A stretch of DNA of 64,000 nt from Nocardia suismassiliense (GTDB lineage: Bacteria > Actinomycetota > Actinomycetes > Mycobacteriales > Mycobacteriaceae): assembly GCF_900269665.1 (NCBI RefSeq), contig NZ_LT985361.1, positions 6,702,649 through 6,766,648 of the forward strand. Direction: 5' to 3'. The notes beneath the pieces were generated by a model that did not search any database, was not told the DNA's origin, and worked only from the letters and a program-made list of their open reading frames with translations. A program made the position numbers and the translations under genes. Positions within the stretch are counted from its first letter, which is position 1; each line of letters opens with the position of its first letter. Positions 41,797 to 49,975 of the stretch are shown in pieces.

Positions 41797-42236
41797 TGCG
41801 ACTCGACTCCGATCCAGCTGCCGACCATCCCGAACGTGCCCAATGCCCACAGTGTCGCGACAACCAATGCGAAAGTAATGGTCGCCGCGAACACCCGCAT
41901 GGCGGCACCCCGTGCGGAGTACCACGCCATACCCTGCCGGTACCTGTCCCGCAGCCAGCCGAGAGCCCGGTGTGCCCAAGCGAATTCGGTGGCGAGGATG
42001 CCCAGTCCGGCGAATACGATCGCCCAGCCGGGTCCGGGGTAGGGAATCGTGACGACTCCGACGGCGAGCACCGCGGTGCCGGCCAACGCGACCCCGATCC
42101 GATAGGCGAGGTTCAGCGTAGGTCGCGCGGCAACACGGGCCCGGAAGGCGCGCCAGCCCGTCTCCGTCTGCGTCGATCTTGATTCCAACTCGGCGGTCAC
42201 CTCTCCCAGCGTACGAGAACGCCCGGTCCTGTCCAT
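41769..42236 (-). CDS. TIGR02611 family (PGPGW) membrane protein
   Basis: A 155-aa actinobacterial membrane protein. Three hydrophobic segments include VTIPYPGPGWAIVFAGLGIL, with the family's PGPGW motif, and FAATITFALVVATLWALG. The N-terminus is cytosolic and charged. It overlaps the FhuF-like gene downstream. Function is unknown. Confidence 0.85.
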   Translation of the reverse strand: MDRTGRSRTLGEVTAELESRSTQTETGWRAFRARVAARPTLNLAYRIGVALAGTAVLAVGVVTIPYPGPGWAIVFAGLGILATEFAWAHRALGWLRDRYRQGMAWYSARGAAMRVFAATITFALVVATLWALGTFGMVGSWIGVESQWLRSPLKW

Positions 42237-42242
42237 GGCGCG

Positions 42243-42282
42243 AACGAGCCCGCCCGAACCGTGTGGTTCGAGCGGGCTCGTT
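42243..42282 (-). terminator. Terminator of the SulP-carbonic anhydrase gene
   Basis: An 18-bp stem with one mismatch (42243-42260 / 42265-42282) and a GTGT loop lies 9 bases past the stop codon. Confidence 0.8.
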
Positions 42283-42290
42283 GTGCTGAC

Positions 42291-44546
42291 TCAGACGAGC
42301 TCGGGTGTCGTCACCCGATGACCCACCTCATCATCGATGTGGGCCAGACCGTTCTCGGTGATCTCGATGACGCGCGCGCTGGCGATATCGAAGAACAGAC
42401 CCGACACCGTCACGCCGCGCTCGGCGACGGCCGAACGCACCGCGGGATGCCGTTGCAGGTTCTCCAGCTGCACCGCCACGTTCACCATGCTCAGCTGGTC
42501 GACCTCGCCGAAGCCGGCCCGCGCCGCGGCGATCGCCACCGGGTGCCCGCGCCGGAATCGATCCAGGCTCGGGTGCGCGTGCGCGAGCCACTTATCGATC
42601 TCCGGACCCGCCTGCGCCCCGGAGTGCAGGGCCTTCATGGCGCCGCACGAGGAGTGACCGCACACCACGATGGAGCGCACGTTCAGCTCTTCCAACGCGA
42701 AGACCAGCGCGGCGTCCACCGACGGGTCGCCGACGGCGGGCACCAGGTTGCCCACATTGCGCACGGTGAACAGGTCACCCGGCCCACTGTTGGTGATCAT
42801 GTTCGGCACAATCCGCGAGTCCGCGCAGGTGAGGAAGAACGAGTCCGGATCCTGGCTGTCGCGCAGCTCGTCCAGGTGCGGGCGCACGACGTGCGCGTGG
42901 CTGCGGTGGTACGCGGCGACACCGGCCGCGATCGGGTCGGCGTGCTCGTTGCGCCGCCACGGGCCGAGGATGTCGGTCCACACCGCGCGCCCGAAGCCGC
43001 GCGAGGGCGGACCGGCCGTCGCGTGCGCCATTTTGGCGCTGCCGATCTCCACGAAATCGACACTGCCGCCGTTGCTTTCCTGCTGGCGCACCCAGTCCTC
43101 GATGGCGTCGAAGGCGGCGTGGTCGAGGAAGTCGACGGTCATCTCGACGGTGACGTCGGCGTCGGCGGGTATCTTCGCGAACTCCGCGGACAGCTTCGGC
43201 AGCGCGAGGAAGGTGCAGGAGCCGTCGATGGAGACCATCCAGCGCTGCGAACCCGGAATCTGCCTGGCGCTGATGGCGACGCGCACCACCCGCCACAGCA
43301 GCAGACCGAAGGCCAGCGCCAGGCCGATCAGCACGCCCTCCAGCAGATTCAGGAACACCACCGACACCACGGTGACGACGTACACGAGCAGGTCGCCGGT
43401 GCGCCGGGCCAGTCGAATGTGCGCGATCTTGACCAGCTGCATGCCGATCACGATCAACAGGCCGGCCAGCGCGGCCTTCGGAATCTGTTGCACCACAGCG
43501 GCCAGCGCCACCGAGAAGAGCAGAATCCAGCAGCCGTGCAGCACCGCCGAGGCCTTACTGCGCGCACCCGCCTGCACGTTGGTCGCGCTGCGCACGATCA
43601 CGCCGGTGACCGGCAGGCCGCCGAGCAGGCCGGAGAGCACGTTGGCCGAGCCCTGACCGATGAGCTCACGATCGAAATTGGTGCGCTTACCTGAGTGCAT
43701 CTTGTCCACGGCGACCGCGGACAGCAGGCTTTCCACGCTGGCGATCAACGCGATGGTGATGACCATCAGGACCACGGCGGACCAGTCACCGCGCGGCAGC
43801 TCCGGCAGCCCGATCGCGTCGAACAGCGAGCCGTTCAATACGATTCGCTCGGCGCCGGTCGGCAGCACCAGGGACAGCACGGTCGCCGCGAACACCGCGA
43901 CCAGCGGCCCCGGGATGACACGGAGCCGGTCGGGCGCGTATTTCCAGCCGAGCATGATGGCGATCACCACGGCGCCGATGAACGCGTCGCCGCCGTGCAG
44001 CGACATCAGCTGCTCGGGCAGCTGGGTGATGTTCTTCCACGCCGAGCTCTGCGACGAACCGCCCAGCAGCACGTGAACCTGTTGCAGCGCAATGGTGATA
44101 CCGATACCGGCGAGCATCGCGTGCACCACCACCGGCGCGACGGCGAGCGCGCCGCGCGCAATCTTGCTCAGCCCGAACAGGATTTGCAGCACACCCGCCG
44201 CAGCGGCGATGAAACAGGTTACTTTCCAACCGAATTGGTTGATGGACTCGGCCACCACCACGGTGAGGCCGGCGGCCGGGCCACTCACCTGAAGAACGGA
44301 GCCGCCGAGCAGACCGGCGACGATGCCGCCGATCACGGCGGCGATGAGACCGGCGGCTACGGGCGCGCCGGAGGCGACCGCGATGCCGAGGGACAGCGGC
44401 AACGCGACGAGGAAAACCACGATGGAAGCGGGCACATCGTGCCGGAGGATTGATTGCAGGCGTTCGGACAGGGGTCCGGGACCAGGACCCGAGTCCGCGG
44501 GGACCGGCGGGGTAATCGGTGGGGCCAAATCGTTCTCGACAGCCAT
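42291..44546 (-). CDS. SulP-family anion transporter fused to beta-carbonic anhydrase
   Basis: A 751-aa fusion. Residues about 35-430 form a SulP membrane domain (LPLSLGIAVASGAPVAAGLI, GGSVLQVSGPAAGLTVVV). A STAS-like linker follows at about 440-520. The C-terminal beta-carbonic anhydrase has zinc ligands in CADSRIVP (C and D) and CGHSSCGAM (H and C). The arrangement suggests bicarbonate import coupled to CO2/HCO3- exchange, as proposed for Rv3273. The ATG at 44546 has AAGGAG at six bases. It is a stand-alone gene with a long, partly duplicated 5' region. Confidence 0.93.
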   Translation of the reverse strand: MAVENDLAPPITPPVPADSGPGPGPLSERLQSILRHDVPASIVVFLVALPLSLGIAVASGAPVAAGLIAAVIGGIVAGLLGGSVLQVSGPAAGLTVVVAESINQFGWKVTCFIAAAAGVLQILFGLSKIARGALAVAPVVVHAMLAGIGITIALQQVHVLLGGSSQSSAWKNITQLPEQLMSLHGGDAFIGAVVIAIMLGWKYAPDRLRVIPGPLVAVFAATVLSLVLPTGAERIVLNGSLFDAIGLPELPRGDWSAVVLMVITIALIASVESLLSAVAVDKMHSGKRTNFDRELIGQGSANVLSGLLGGLPVTGVIVRSATNVQAGARSKASAVLHGCWILLFSVALAAVVQQIPKAALAGLLIVIGMQLVKIAHIRLARRTGDLLVYVVTVVSVVFLNLLEGVLIGLALAFGLLLWRVVRVAISARQIPGSQRWMVSIDGSCTFLALPKLSAEFAKIPADADVTVEMTVDFLDHAAFDAIEDWVRQQESNGGSVDFVEIGSAKMAHATAGPPSRGFGRAVWTDILGPWRRNEHADPIAAGVAAYHRSHAHVVRPHLDELRDSQDPDSFFLTCADSRIVPNMITNSGPGDLFTVRNVGNLVPAVGDPSVDAALVFALEELNVRSIVVCGHSSCGAMKALHSGAQAGPEIDKWLAHAHPSLDRFRRGHPVAIAAARAGFGEVDQLSMVNVAVQLENLQRHPAVRSAVAERGVTVSGLFFDIASARVIEITENGLAHIDDEVGHRVTTPELV

Positions 44547-44692
44547 GACTTTCTCCTTCGCCGAACCCGGCGCGAAGTCCGGGGTCGGTTGACGATCAAC
44601 ATGTCCAGCAGGGGGCACACGACCGCGAACCGGCATCTCGCGGTGAAGCAGGTCTCGACGCACCAATGGGTCGAGATGTAAACCGATGCAAG

Positions 44693-45056
44693 GCTATGAG
44701 TAAAGACTAAGCAAAGCCTGAGAACGGGGCTAACTGTGCGTAAACTCCGTGCTCACCGCTTTATGGCCTGCCTCACAAGGGCACAGAGGCCTGCACGGGG
44801 CCGTCTCTGGGATTGCACCGGCGCTGCGGCAACACAGCGGACCTCATCCGCACACTGCCCTTCCCACGGGGCGCGGCGTCCGTGGTGCGAAATCGGTGTC
44901 GGTGAACATATTTCTCCTTCGCCGGGCGGTGTCCGTCCCGGTTCATCGGTGGAACATGTACTGGCATCGAAGGCGAGCGGCGGGCGTAGCTCAACCGCTC
45001 GAGAGCGGCGACCCGGTGACGCGAAGGTCCAGCTAATAGTAAAGACTTCGCAAAGC
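44693..45056. repeat. Pair of 25-bp direct repeats, 339 bp apart
   Basis: Copies at 44693-44717 and 45032-45056 share GCTA-N2-AGTAAAGACT-N2-GCAAAGC with 21 of 25 bases identical. Each lies 120-150 bp upstream (leftward) of the same GGCGAAGGAGAAA ribosome-binding sequence, at sulP and at the fragment ending 44909. Confidence 0.7.
44844..44909 (-). pseudogene. Truncated sulP-like 5' fragment or duplicated leader ORF
   Basis: A 21-codon frame, MFTDTDFAPRTPRPVGRAVC then G-stop. It starts after the same GGCGAAGGAGAAA sequence that precedes sulP, and its beginning resembles the sulP N-terminus (D-L/F-A-P...T-P..P-V). This looks like a remnant of a tandem duplication of the sulP 5' end, or a second short leader. 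Confidence 0.4.
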
Positions 45057-45100
45057 TTATGGAAAGCTTTCAGGTGGAATCGGGGCAACCGTCATCAAAT

Positions 45101-45116
45101 TGTGATCCAGGTCACT
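45101..45116. promoter_or_regulatory. CRP-type site at the cluster boundary
   Basis: TGTGA-N6-TCACT differs by one base from the consensus TGTGA-N6-TCACA. It lies in the long gap between sulP and the cluster. Which gene it serves is not clear; distal sulP control is possible. Confidence 0.4.
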
Positions 45117-45189
45117 CCGAAACGCAACCCGGCACGAGCGGTATCGATACCGACGAACCGGCTGTTACCAGCGAGGACAGTGCCTGGTA

Positions 45190-46266
45190 CTACTTCAGGT
45201 ACCAGGTGACCAGTCGTTCGACGAGTGCCAGATCGCAGACCTCGTCGGGGACGTGCAGCACCGATTCCAGGTTGCTGCGGTCGAATTCGATGCGTTCCAG
45301 CAAGTACTTTCCGGTGTAGGCCATGCGGGTAGCTACCGCTCGGTCGAGCGCGGTGAGGTTGCGCTGCTCCCACTCTTCGGGGCGAACGGCATGCAGTGTC
45401 ATGCCGAGGCCCGCGCCGACCAGGGTGACCGTCTCCGCGGCCGAGACACCGACACGGTCGGTCAGGTTGACGATCTGCGGCAGGTTGTCGGCCTCGGCCA
45501 GGCCGAGCAGCCACTCCACACACGTATCGATAGGGACCAGGTTGAGGGTCGCGCCGTCGGCGACCTGCACGGCCGCGTCACCGCCCGGGAAGCGTCTGGC
45601 TACCCGCCGCATGTTCGACATGAAGTTGTAGATGCCGAAATCCGAGGTGGTGTGCGCGGTTTTGGCGGAGCCGACCACCTGGCCGAGCCGGAAGACCGCA
45701 CCCTCGACGCCGTGCTCCCGCAGGAAATCCCGAAAGACCAGTTCCCCAGCGCATTTGGTGGCCTCGTACACCGTCCGGAACTGGGTGTCGCCGGTGATGG
45801 GCTGCCAGGTCTCCGCGGTGGGCGTGTCCGATACGCCGCCGACGTAGGCGGTGCTGATCAGGAAGAAGCGCGAGCCGGGGCGGCTGTACTCGGTGAACAG
45901 TCGCAGCGCCCGCTCCGTGCCCTTGGTATTCACATCCTGGAGTAGAGCCGGGCGGTTGGGCGAAAGGTCAACGGCCGCAGCGAAATGCCAGAAGTCGCAG
46001 GGCTCCGAGAAGAGCGTCGCGGCGACAAAATCGTCGATGCCCAGATTCTCCTGGGTCAGCTCGCAGTCGAAGGTCTCGAGGTCGCTGACGTCGGGCCGGG
46101 TGTCCCCGTCGATGATGCTCGCCGAGTCGAGCGCCTCGAAGACGCGGGTCCGGGCCCCGCGGGCCAGGGCTTTCACCCGGACGCCGCGTTTGAGCAGTTC
46201 ACAGATCGTATTGCTGGCCACGTACCCGTTCGCGCCGTCCACGACGGCCACTTTCGACAGCACCAT
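45190..46266 (-). CDS. NAD(P)-dependent reductase/epimerase of the thioester-reductase type
   Basis: A 358-aa extended SDR. The N-terminal Rossmann motif is VAVVDGANGYVASNT (GxNGYxA variant), with YEATK as the catalytic Tyr-Lys and FLISTAYVGG before it. These are features of NAD_binding_4/thioester-reductase (male-sterility-like) proteins, which release carrier-bound acyl groups as aldehydes or alcohols. Its ATG overlaps the stop of the condensation gene by one base, placing it in a four-gene operon with a natural-product role. It is not fused to a carrier or A domain. Confidence 0.8.
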   Translation of the reverse strand: MVLSKVAVVDGANGYVASNTICELLKRGVRVKALARGARTRVFEALDSASIIDGDTRPDVSDLETFDCELTQENLGIDDFVAATLFSEPCDFWHFAAAVDLSPNRPALLQDVNTKGTERALRLFTEYSRPGSRFFLISTAYVGGVSDTPTAETWQPITGDTQFRTVYEATKCAGELVFRDFLREHGVEGAVFRLGQVVGSAKTAHTTSDFGIYNFMSNMRRVARRFPGGDAAVQVADGATLNLVPIDTCVEWLLGLAEADNLPQIVNLTDRVGVSAAETVTLVGAGLGMTLHAVRPEEWEQRNLTALDRAVATRMAYTGKYLLERIEFDRSNLESVLHVPDEVCDLALVERLVTWYLK

Positions 46267-47651
46267 CAGACACTCCACAGGGTGCTGTGGAAGCGACGGT
46301 CGACGGTGCCGGCCAGTTGCCGCAGCGCGACCTCGGGGTGCCGCGCCGCCTCGAGACAGACCTCGGTGACGGTGGCGCACATGGCGGACGCCAGTTCGTC
46401 ATCCCACAATCGCCGGGCCGCATTGAACGTCATGGCCAGTGTCTCCTGTGTTCCCTTGATCGTGAGCAGGCCGTCGATCGGCAGCACGTTGCCCACCGAC
46501 GTCCGGTGCAGGGCGTAATCCGCTGCGACACAGTCGGGCCCGAGCAGTTCCGCACCCGCCGGAGTCTTCGGGACATTGAGCATCTGCACCGGAAACAGGC
46601 CACTGTTCGGGTCGATCAGTGAAACGGACAGCTCCGGACACACTTCGAGTACCTCGATGAAGGGATACCACTGAAATCGATAGGCCAGCAGGCAGTTCTG
46701 CTTGAACGACGCGACGAGTTCCGCGAAGGACAGCTCCGGTGACCACTGGAACTTGATCACGAAGGGATTGAAGAGCATGGCCACCGACTGGTGAAACCGC
46801 GGATCCCGGCGACCGTGGCTGAAGGTCGGCATGAGGTAGGCGTCGCTGCCACCGAGGTGCCCCAGGACGAAACCGTAAGCCGCGGCGATCACCATGAACG
46901 GCGTCGCCCGCAGCTTGCCCGCCAAGCCGCGCACCGCAGCGGTTTCCGCGGGCGCCAGGCCACGGTCGCCCCGGCTGGTCAGGGCGCCCTCCCCGGCGTC
47001 CTGGCCGGATATCTGCAGAACATCAAGGGAACCAAGGTATTCCGGCCAGAAGTCGCGGGCCTGCGCCGCCTCCGGTGACTCCAGTGCGGCGAGCTCATCG
47101 AGGACGATCTGCCCGTAGTCCACCTCTAACGGCTCGGGTTCGCATGCCAGTCCGCCTGCCGCGCGATAGTACTGTCCGACATCGCGTTTCAGCACCTCCA
47201 GCGACCAGGCATCGGCCACGCTGTGATGCACCGTCACCTGGAGCAGCCGCCGCCGCGCCTGCTCGTCCTCGAGCAGCAGCACGCGGACCAACGGTGGACG
47301 GACGAGGTCGAAGGGGGCGTTGTTGTGCTCGACCAGCGCCTCTTCGATGCCCGGCTCGTACCCGTTTCCCAATGTCGCGGCCAGCACGGTGGTTTCGGGT
47401 TCGCTGCCGGAACCGATGGCCTGCTCGGACATGCCGCGCCCGCGGACCACGGCGGTGCGCAGCGCCGCGTGCCGTTCGATGCTCCTGGCGATGGCGTCGA
47501 ACAGTCGGCTGCGGTCGAGCGCCCCGTCGATCGTGAGCCGGAAGGAGATGTTGAACGCTTCCGCCGCGCCGCCGGGCCGGATCGATTCCAGGAAGTCGAG
47601 CAGATGCTGCCCCGGCGTCAAGGGCAACCTGGTCTCGCCCGGCAGGCTCAC
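46266..47651 (-). CDS. Free-standing NRPS condensation-domain protein
   Basis: A 461-aa protein of the condensation/PapA superfamily. The active-site motif HHxxxDG reads VHHSVADAW, keeping both His and the Asp but with Ala for Gly. ATPFMVIAAAYGFVLGHLGG and the DFxxPVV-like region LFNPFVIKF fit C domains. With no A or T domain attached, it probably condenses a carrier-bound acyl group with a free amine or alcohol. It overlaps the M20 gene (four bases) and the reductase gene (one base). Confidence 0.85.
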   Translation of the reverse strand: MSLPGETRLPLTPGQHLLDFLESIRPGGAAEAFNISFRLTIDGALDRSRLFDAIARSIERHAALRTAVVRGRGMSEQAIGSGSEPETTVLAATLGNGYEPGIEEALVEHNNAPFDLVRPPLVRVLLLEDEQARRRLLQVTVHHSVADAWSLEVLKRDVGQYYRAAGGLACEPEPLEVDYGQIVLDELAALESPEAAQARDFWPEYLGSLDVLQISGQDAGEGALTSRGDRGLAPAETAAVRGLAGKLRATPFMVIAAAYGFVLGHLGGSDAYLMPTFSHGRRDPRFHQSVAMLFNPFVIKFQWSPELSFAELVASFKQNCLLAYRFQWYPFIEVLEVCPELSVSLIDPNSGLFPVQMLNVPKTPAGAELLGPDCVAADYALHRTSVGNVLPIDGLLTIKGTQETLAMTFNAARRLWDDELASAMCATVTEVCLEAARHPEVALRQLAGTVDRRFHSTLWSV

Positions 47652-48853
47652 GTTCGCGAGCCTTCATGCAGGAAACGATGTGCGGCAACCGCATACGTCA
47701 ACGCGTACCGTTTCAGGTCGTTTACCTCGACGTACTCGTCGGCCATGTGCGCGATCCATTTTCCGCCGGGCCCGTACACCACGCTGGGGACGTTTCCGTA
47801 GTGGGTCAGGATGGTGCCGTCGGTGGTCCCCGGTACCGCGCCGAGGACGGGGCGCACGCCGTTGACGACCTCGTGCGCGTCGATAAGCGCGGTGACAAGC
47901 AGTGTGTCCGAGCCGGTTTCGACCCACGGCCGATCGTCGATCACGGTGACCGAAGAGCCGATCCCGCGCTCGCGGGCCGCGGTATCGACGCACTCGCCGA
48001 TCCGCTTCAGCACTGTCTCATGGTCCACCCCGGCGACGGTGCGCACGTCCAGGAACAGCGAACTCGTGCCGGGGATCGTATTCATCTGATCCGCAGCGCC
48101 GGCCTGAATCACTGTCGGCGTAATGGACGGCGACCCGAGCGAGGTCCGGCTGCCGACTTCCTCGATCAGCCGCTCTTCCAGCTCTTCCAGGCCCAGCAGC
48201 ACCCTGGCGATCGCGGGTAACGTGTTGCGGCCCTGCCACGGCATCGCGCCGTGGCTCATCACGCCCGTGAAGTCCACCCGGAGCCGGATCGCGCCCTTCG
48301 ACGTCGGGCACACCTCGTCGCCTTCGGGCTCGCAGCAGATCACGCCGTCGACATCCTGGACGAAGCCCTGAGCCACCGCCGCCTTGGCCCCCGTCATCAT
48401 GCCCTCTTCGTCGGCCAGTAGCAGTAGCCGGATCCTGCCGGGGAACGGACCGGACAGCTGTAATGCCCGTGCCCCGTACAGCATTGCCGCGACGCCCGAC
48501 TTCATATCGGCGGAGCCACGACCGTAGAGCTTCCCGTCGCGGATCTCGCCGCCGAACGGGTCGACGGTCCACTGGTCGGGATCGCCTTCGGTCACCACAT
48601 CCATGTGGCCTTCGAAGGCCAGCGTCGGTCCCGGCCCGCCACCGCCGGTCAACGTCACCACGATGTTGGGGCGGCCGCCTGCGTCGAAAAGCTCTACCGC
48701 CCAGTCCCATTCCCGGATTTTCGCGAGCAGGAACTCCGCTACCGCGCGCTCACCGCGGCCCACCTCTTCCAGAGTGTGCGTGCGCACGAGGTGCTGCGTG
48801 AACTCGATGAGTTCCGGCTCATTGATTCCGGCATCAAACGAAGTGATGTCCAC
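47648..48853 (-). CDS. M20 family metallohydrolase (ArgE/DapE/CPG2-like)
   Basis: A 401-aa peptidase/deacylase. The zinc-site blocks are FEGHMDVVTEGD (H and D), GRGSADMKSGVAAML (D), LLLADEEGMMTG (Glu pair) and a late GTTDGTILTHYG. A dimerisation domain lies between them. M20 enzymes remove N-acyl or peptidyl groups; here it may deprotect a cluster intermediate. The GTG at 48853 follows GGGGG at five bases, and both lie in one arm of an inverted repeat. It overlaps the condensation gene. Confidence 0.87.
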   Translation of the reverse strand: MDITSFDAGINEPELIEFTQHLVRTHTLEEVGRGERAVAEFLLAKIREWDWAVELFDAGGRPNIVVTLTGGGGPGPTLAFEGHMDVVTEGDPDQWTVDPFGGEIRDGKLYGRGSADMKSGVAAMLYGARALQLSGPFPGRIRLLLLADEEGMMTGAKAAVAQGFVQDVDGVICCEPEGDEVCPTSKGAIRLRVDFTGVMSHGAMPWQGRNTLPAIARVLLGLEELEERLIEEVGSRTSLGSPSITPTVIQAGAADQMNTIPGTSSLFLDVRTVAGVDHETVLKRIGECVDTAARERGIGSSVTVIDDRPWVETGSDTLLVTALIDAHEVVNGVRPVLGAVPGTTDGTILTHYGNVPSVVYGPGGKWIAHMADEYVEVNDLKRYALTYAVAAHRFLHEGSRT

Positions 48854-48908
48854 GGGGACCCCCAGGCGTCAAGTCTGTCCATGCTACGACGAGGTAGGTG
48901 TCCCCGTG
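48851..48908 (-). promoter_or_regulatory. Inverted repeat over the M20 start codon
   Basis: CACGGGGAC (48851-48859) and GTCCCCGTG (48900-48908) are perfect 9-bp arms. In the leftward mRNA the distal arm contains the GTG start and overlaps its ribosome-binding site. It may sequester initiation until the methyltransferase gene is translated. Confidence 0.45.
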
Positions 48909-49733
48909 CTAGATCGCGTCGCTTCGCTGCGCCTTGATCCACGACATCGCCTGCTGTAGTCCGGCGACCTCGCCTTCGCGCAGGACGACGCTCGTTCCGA
49001 AAGTGCCGTCCGCGTCGATGTGCCCGAGCGGCAACAACTGTCGCCGGATCTCGGCCGACTCCGCCGGGCCCGCGCCGCCGTCGTGCAGCCACTCGTCCAG
49101 TGGCCGGAAACTGGTGGTCCGGTGTCCCTCCACCACGTCCAAGGAGTTGTCCCGCAGCAGGTCCAGCAGCTGTTGCTCGGTCAGTGTCGTCGCGTGTCCC
49201 GGGTCGCGTACCCGCTGTATCTGCTCGAGCTGTTCGTGTGCGTCGCCGGAGAGTCCGGTGACGTTGTCCGCGATGATGACGTGCCCGCCGGGTCGGACCA
49301 CGCGCGCCATCTCGGCGACGACGAGTTCCGGGCGCCGCACGTGGTGCAGCGCCCGCGTGCACATGACGAGATCGAAAGTGCCGTCCGCGAACGGCAGTTC
49401 CTCGACCAGCGCGACGACCAGCTGCACCGAGTCCACCTCACCGTTGGCCCGCGCCTGCGCGAGCATCTCCGCCGACGAGTCGACCCCGATGATCTTCGGG
49501 CGCACACCGACTTTCGCGGCCACCGCCGCGGCGGCCGCAGTGCCGGTGGCGACGTCGAGGGCCCGCTCGAACTCCAGCGGGCGGATCAGCTCGGCGAGCA
49601 GTTCGACGTCGAGTCGCCTTGCCTGTCCACCGGCGTACGACTCCGCAATTGTGGCGAACCTCAATTGGTTTCGGGAAACCTGTGCGCGGTAACCATCGGT
49701 CGTCTGTCGCACTTCGGCGCCGTCGATGTTCAT
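48909..49733 (-). CDS. SAM-dependent methyltransferase (class I)
   Basis: A 274-aa methyltransferase of the UbiE/MenG type. SAM motif I is ALDVATGTAAAAAVAAK near residue 58, then VDSSAEMLAQARANG and the post-II motif DLVMCTRALHHVRRPELVV. The ATG at 49733 has GGGAG upstream. It is the first gene of the leftward operon (methyltransferase, M20, condensation, reductase) and diverges from the phosphonate operon. The acceptor (O, N or C) is unknown. Confidence 0.87.
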   Translation of the reverse strand: MNIDGAEVRQTTDGYRAQVSRNQLRFATIAESYAGGQARRLDVELLAELIRPLEFERALDVATGTAAAAAVAAKVGVRPKIIGVDSSAEMLAQARANGEVDSVQLVVALVEELPFADGTFDLVMCTRALHHVRRPELVVAEMARVVRPGGHVIIADNVTGLSGDAHEQLEQIQRVRDPGHATTLTEQQLLDLLRDNSLDVVEGHRTTSFRPLDEWLHDGGAGPAESAEIRRQLLPLGHIDADGTFGTSVVLREGEVAGLQQAMSWIKAQRSDAI

Positions 49734-49975
49734 GCGACTCCCAGGGAACCGGCGGGACGGCGAATGTGATATTCGCCGATATTCACCGGGCCTACGGTAC
49801 CTTGTATTCACGCAAAAAACCCTGTCCGAGCACCGGGGGGACACCGAGGGGACAGCTTGTTCCGTGGCGGGCACCCGCACGTCCACGGGCGGTGTCCGAC
49901 GTGCTGCCGGCGTCCGTTCCGAGGTGCCCTGCGGTAGTTGCCGGCTCGTGTTCTTCCGATGGAGGCAGGTGGTTG
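49734..49975. promoter_or_regulatory. Divergent promoter region of the phosphonate cluster
   Basis: The 242-bp gap must drive both the leftward tailoring operon and the rightward phosphonate operon. It holds the dyad at 49758-49778 and, on the + strand, an A-run (49816-49821) after TTGTATTCACGC. No regulator gene is in the window next to it. Confidence 0.6.
49758..49778. promoter_or_regulatory. Operator-like dyad between the divergent operons
   Basis: CGGCGAAT and ATTCGCCG are perfect 8-bp arms around GTGAT. It lies 25 bp upstream of the methyltransferase start, where a shared regulator could act. Confidence 0.5.

Larger units (their letters stand above)
44547..45189. other. 643-bp non-coding stretch with duplicated sulP leader elements
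   Basis: It contains two 25-bp direct copies (44693-44717 and 45032-45056), a sulP-like truncated start (44844-44909), a 10-bp palindrome GAAAGCTTTC (45062-45071), a CRP-type site (45101-45116), and a 14-bp palindrome (45139-45152). A 157-codon + frame here is compositionally unlike a protein. The stretch separates the core region from the phosphonate cluster. Confidence 0.55.

Noticed and set aside
44982..45035. tRNA-like stretch (GGGCGTAGCTCAAC ... GAGAGC)
   Set aside because: It resembles a D-arm only. There is no T-loop GGTTCRA sequence, and acceptor arms do not pair.
44736..45209. 157-codon + frame in the sulP-cluster gap
   Set aside because: Composition is unlike protein, there is no ribosome-binding site, and it crosses the repeats and CRP-type site.
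49800..49860. Terminator-like GGGG/CCCC pairs in the divergent cluster promoter
   Set aside because: Arms are short and imperfect and can form many alternative pairs; nothing sets one apart.
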